Assembly (NCBI RefSeq): GCF_021458635.1
Contig: NZ_JAIRDQ010000002.1
Coordinates: 310,001 to 374,000 of the forward strand
DNA length: 64,000 nucleotides
Source: Bradyrhizobium monzae
GTDB taxonomy: Bacteria; Pseudomonadota; Alphaproteobacteria; Rhizobiales; Xanthobacteraceae
Reading direction: 5' to 3'
Of the stretch, positions 61,714-64,000 are shown piece after piece. Both the position numbers and the translations under genes were made by a program. Below the pieces are notes generated by a model. The model ran no database searches. It was not told where the DNA came from and saw nothing but the letters and a program-made list of their open reading frames with translations. How positions within the stretch are numbered: the stretch's first letter is position 1; each line of letters opens with the position of its first letter.

Positions 61714-61732
61714 CGCGTGCTTTTTGCACGCG
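61714..61732. promoter_or_regulatory. Hairpin CGCGTGC-TTTTT-GCACGCG
   Basis: Perfect seven-base arms with a T5 loop. It is 216 bases after moaA and about 60 bases before dctQ. The T-run is in the loop rather than after the stem, so it is not a simple terminator; an operator is possible. Otherwise the 61499-61793 gap has no supported gene. Confidence 0.35.
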
Positions 61733-61793
61733 GGCCCAGCGATGCGTGCTGAAGCCTCCCGTAAAGTGTTAGGCCGCGACGGAGAGAAGTAAG

Positions 61794-62333
61794 ATGCGTC
61801 CATTGCTGGCGTTGAGCAACGCCATCGACGCCCTCAATGAAAAGATTGGGTACGTCTGTAACCTGCTCGTGCTTCTCGCCTGTCTGGTCAGCGCGGCCAA
61901 CGCCATGATCCGCTACGCCTTCAGCTACTCGTCGAACGGGTGGCTGGAGCTGCAATGGTACATGTTCGCGATCCTGGTGATGTTCGGATCGGCCTACACC
62001 TTCAAGCGCAACGAGCATGTGCGCGTCGAGATCTTCTATCTGACCCTGTCCGAGCGCGGCCAGCTCTGGCTCGACATGATCGGCACGCTGTTCTTCCTGA
62101 TCCCCTCCTGCCTCCTGCTGGCCTATCTGTCCTGGCCCTTCTTCATGCAGGCCTACAGCGTCAACGAGATGTCGGGCAATGCCGGCGGCCTGGTCCGCTG
62201 GCCCATCAAGTTCGTGATTCCCTCGGGCTTCGTGATGCTGGCATTGCAGGGAGTTTCCGAAGTCATCAAGCGTATCGCGGCTCTCCAGGGCTATGTGACG
62301 ATCGACGCCAAGTACGAGAGGCCGACCCAATGA
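61794..62333 (+). CDS. dctQ: TRAP transporter small permease (DctQ-like)
   Basis: 179 aa with four membrane helices: LLVLLACLVSAANAMIRYAF, LQWYMFAILVMFGSAYTFKR, WLDMIGTLFFLIPSCLLLAY and VIPSGFVMLALQGVSEVIKR. The charged NEHVRVEIFYLTLSERGQLW loop follows the second helix, as in DctQ. It joins with DctM and a periplasmic DctP-type binding protein (not in this window) to form a tripartite ATP-independent periplasmic transporter for C4-dicarboxylates or related acids. GGAG precedes ATG 61794. Confidence 0.92.
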   Translation: MRPLLALSNAIDALNEKIGYVCNLLVLLACLVSAANAMIRYAFSYSSNGWLELQWYMFAILVMFGSAYTFKRNEHVRVEIFYLTLSERGQLWLDMIGTLFFLIPSCLLLAYLSWPFFMQAYSVNEMSGNAGGLVRWPIKFVIPSGFVMLALQGVSEVIKRIAALQGYVTIDAKYERPTQ

Positions 62334-63931
62334 TTACGCTGGAGATGATGCCGCCGTTGATGTTCGGCGGCCTGGTTCTGGCGATGCTGATCGGCTTCCC
62401 CGTCGCGTTCACGCTCGCGGCGGTCGGCCTCTCATTCGGCTTCCTCGCCATCCATCTCGGATTCTTCGACCTCAACTTCCTGCAGGCGATCCCCGGCCGC
62501 GTGTTCGGCAGCGTGCTTTCCAACGAGCTGCTGCTCGCGATCCCGTTCTTCACCTTCATGGGCGCCATATTGGAGAGATGCGGATTAGCCGAGGACATGC
62601 TGGATTCGATGGGCCAGCTGTTCGGCCCGGTCCGCGGCGGTCTCGGCTATTCCGTCATCATCGTCGGCTTCATCCTCGGCGCCATCACCGGCACGGTGGC
62701 GGCGCAGGTCATCGCCATGGCGCTGATCTCGATGCCCGTGATGATCCGCTACGGCTACAACATGCGCTACATCACCGGCGTGCTGGCGGCCTCCGGCACC
62801 ATCACGCAGCTGGTGCCGCCCTCGCTGGTGCTGATCGTGCTCGCCGACCAGCTCGGCAAGTCGGTCGGCGACATGTATCTCGGCGCCTGGGGTCCCTCGG
62901 TGTTCCAGATCATGCTGTTCGCCGGCTACACTTTCGTCCTCGGCCTGATCAAGCCGGAGCACGTGCCGCCCGTGCCGCTCGAAGCACGCACGCTGACCGG
63001 CTGGGCGCTGTGGAAGAAGTGCCTGATGGGCATCATCCCCTCGGCCGTTCTCATTTTCGTCGTGCTCGGCACCATGATGATGGGCCTTGCGACCCCGACG
63101 GAAGCCGGCGCCATGGGCGCTGTCGGCGCCATCGTGCTCGCCGCGATCCACCACAAGGACTTCACCTCGACCGACCGCAAGATCCTGATCGTCGGCGTGA
63201 TCGCCGCCGGCCTCGGCACCATCGTCGCGATGCTGTTCACCGAGAATTTGGTCTTCAAGCTCGCCTTCGCCGTGACGTATCTGGCGGTGGCCTGGATCTG
63301 CATCTCGGCGGCACGCATTCCCGACCTGCGCGACCTCATCAAGCAGGGTTACGAATCCACCATGCGCCTCACCTGCATGGTCACGTTCATCCTGATCGGC
63401 TCGACCTGCTTCTCGGTGGTGTTCCTCGGCGTCTCCGGCGGCGTCTGGCTCGAGCATCTCCTGACCTCGCTGCCCGGCGGCGTCTGGGGCTTCCTGATCT
63501 TCATCAACCTCTTCATCTTCTTCCTGGCGTTCTTCCTCGACTTCTTCGAGATCGCCTTCATCATCCTGCCGATGATCGCGCCGATCGCGCAGAAGATTCT
63601 CGGACCCGTCGTCGGCGACGGGCCCGCGCTGATCTGGTTCGGCGTCATGCTCTGCGTCAACATGCAGACCTCGTTCCTGCATCCGCCGTTCGGCTTCGCG
63701 CTGTTCTACTTACGCGGCGTCGCGCCGAAGGAAGTGAAGAGCTCGGACATCTATTGGGGCGCGATGCCCTGGATCGGCCTGCAGATGATCATGGTGCTGA
63801 TCGTGATCGCTTTCCCGATCACGGTGACGGGCCTGCTGGACAAGCCGGTCAATGTCGACCTCGACAAGGTCAGGATCGAGGTGCCGCAGATCGACCTGCC
63901 GCCGCTGGATCTCGGCCCGCCGCAGAAATAG
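62330..63931 (+). CDS. dctM: TRAP transporter large permease (DctM-like)
   Basis: 533-aa permease with about 12-14 helices. ATG 62330 overlaps the dctQ stop (ATGA). It has LMFGGLVLAMLIGFPVAFTL at the start, TFMGAILERCGLAEDMLD, then YSVIIVGFILGAITGTVAAQ and LAASGTITQLVPPSLVLIVL, and near the end NMQTSFLHPPFGFALFYLRG, all typical of DctM/SiaM. It provides the sodium-driven transport channel. It is longer than many members, with a 40-residue insertion around residues 250-300. Confidence 0.95.
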   Translation: MITLEMMPPLMFGGLVLAMLIGFPVAFTLAAVGLSFGFLAIHLGFFDLNFLQAIPGRVFGSVLSNELLLAIPFFTFMGAILERCGLAEDMLDSMGQLFGPVRGGLGYSVIIVGFILGAITGTVAAQVIAMALISMPVMIRYGYNMRYITGVLAASGTITQLVPPSLVLIVLADQLGKSVGDMYLGAWGPSVFQIMLFAGYTFVLGLIKPEHVPPVPLEARTLTGWALWKKCLMGIIPSAVLIFVVLGTMMMGLATPTEAGAMGAVGAIVLAAIHHKDFTSTDRKILIVGVIAAGLGTIVAMLFTENLVFKLAFAVTYLAVAWICISAARIPDLRDLIKQGYESTMRLTCMVTFILIGSTCFSVVFLGVSGGVWLEHLLTSLPGGVWGFLIFINLFIFFLAFFLDFFEIAFIILPMIAPIAQKILGPVVGDGPALIWFGVMLCVNMQTSFLHPPFGFALFYLRGVAPKEVKSSDIYWGAMPWIGLQMIMVLIVIAFPITVTGLLDKPVNVDLDKVRIEVPQIDLPPLDLGPPQK

Positions 63932-63945
63932 CGGTTGCCTCTCGC

Positions 63946-63975
63946 CATCATGCTCCGTTTCGGCGGAGCATGATG
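63946..63975 (+). terminator. Hairpin terminator after dctM
   Basis: CATCATGCTCCG at 63946-63957 and CGGAGCATGATG at 63964-63975 pair perfectly over 12 bases around a six-base loop TTTCGG. It starts 15 bases past the dctM stop. It may also belong to the dispersed ATCATGC-type palindromes. A clear T-run does not follow. Confidence 0.6.
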
Positions 63976-64000
63976 CGCGTGACAGGCGCGGCAAACAGGG

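Noticed and set aside
61485..62330. Minus-strand frame crossing the moaA-dctQ gap
   Set aside because: Mostly antisense to dctQ. Its last part (ending [14 protein letters not shown]) looks somewhat protein-like, but there is no independent start or family match.
1..64000. tRNA, rRNA, CRISPR arrays, riboswitches, phage or IS elements
   Set aside because: None seen on reading; no repeat-spacer pattern, transposase, integrase or clear tRNA cloverleaf was found. A dedicated search with tRNAscan-SE, Infernal and ISfinder could still find short elements.

Overview
The window is chromosomal DNA of a high-G+C alphaproteobacterium, most likely Bradyrhizobium or a close Rhizobiales relative. The evidence is the dense, G+C-rich coding, a coxMNOP-type oxidase cluster with two subunit III genes, tandem kup genes, many Bradyrhizobium-style conserved small proteins, and extragenic palindromes of the type scattered through Bradyrhizobium genomes. 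I saw no rRNA, tRNA, CRISPR array, prophage or insertion sequence. Most of the window is ordinary housekeeping and metabolic DNA, with several accessory islets.

Layout. 1-8000: the start of a polyamine-binding protein, an aminotransferase with a rhodanese, two tandem Kup potassium transporters and an isolated motA-motB pair. 8000-13400: an SDR with an RraA-like protein, psd-pssA for phosphatidylethanolamine synthesis, and an Atm1-like ABC exporter. 13500-18600: a LOG-family gene, a VOC protein, a repeat element, and a tight operon transcribed cysS, 37-codon membrane peptide, GNAT, cimA; cysS has lower G+C than its surroundings. 18800-26500: secreted unknowns, DUF2865 and DUF2189 proteins, and the coxMNOP plus subunit IV cluster. 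26500-34150: DAHP synthase, dgkA, nadE, a hydrolase, an internally duplicated membrane protein and a DipZ-like protein.

34300-44900 is accessory and rich in regulation. An aldehyde dehydrogenase is divergent from a ModE-HTH/PBP-like regulator. A LuxR-type regulator is divergent from a five-gene operon: flavin-dependent monooxygenase/ACAD-like protein, FMN reductase, alpha/beta hydrolase, cupin and MFS. This looks like an uncharacterised two-component monooxygenase pathway. A ModE-like HTH, an unknown DNA-binding-like protein and a LysR follow. 44900-47100 holds a TerB, small membrane protein, TerC, UPF0114 operon.

47300-64000: a MOSC-ferredoxin reductase-ferredoxin fusion with an unusual redoxin; a MocR regulator with a PaiB-like protein; NhaA; a small Cys-rich protein; a 101-aa unknown protein behind a promoter carrying an alphaproteobacterial LexA (SOS) motif; a cupin-like unknown; rpiA-DUF2059-gor; gph; a lipoprotein; moaA; and TRAP permeases dctQ-dctM.

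The best leads for undescribed biology are the LexA-type promoter before the 101-aa protein (54268-54626), the LuxR-linked monooxygenase operon (37036-42661), the TerB/TerC operon, and the four-motif internally duplicated membrane protein (31283-32071). All calls come from reading the sequence; no database search was run.
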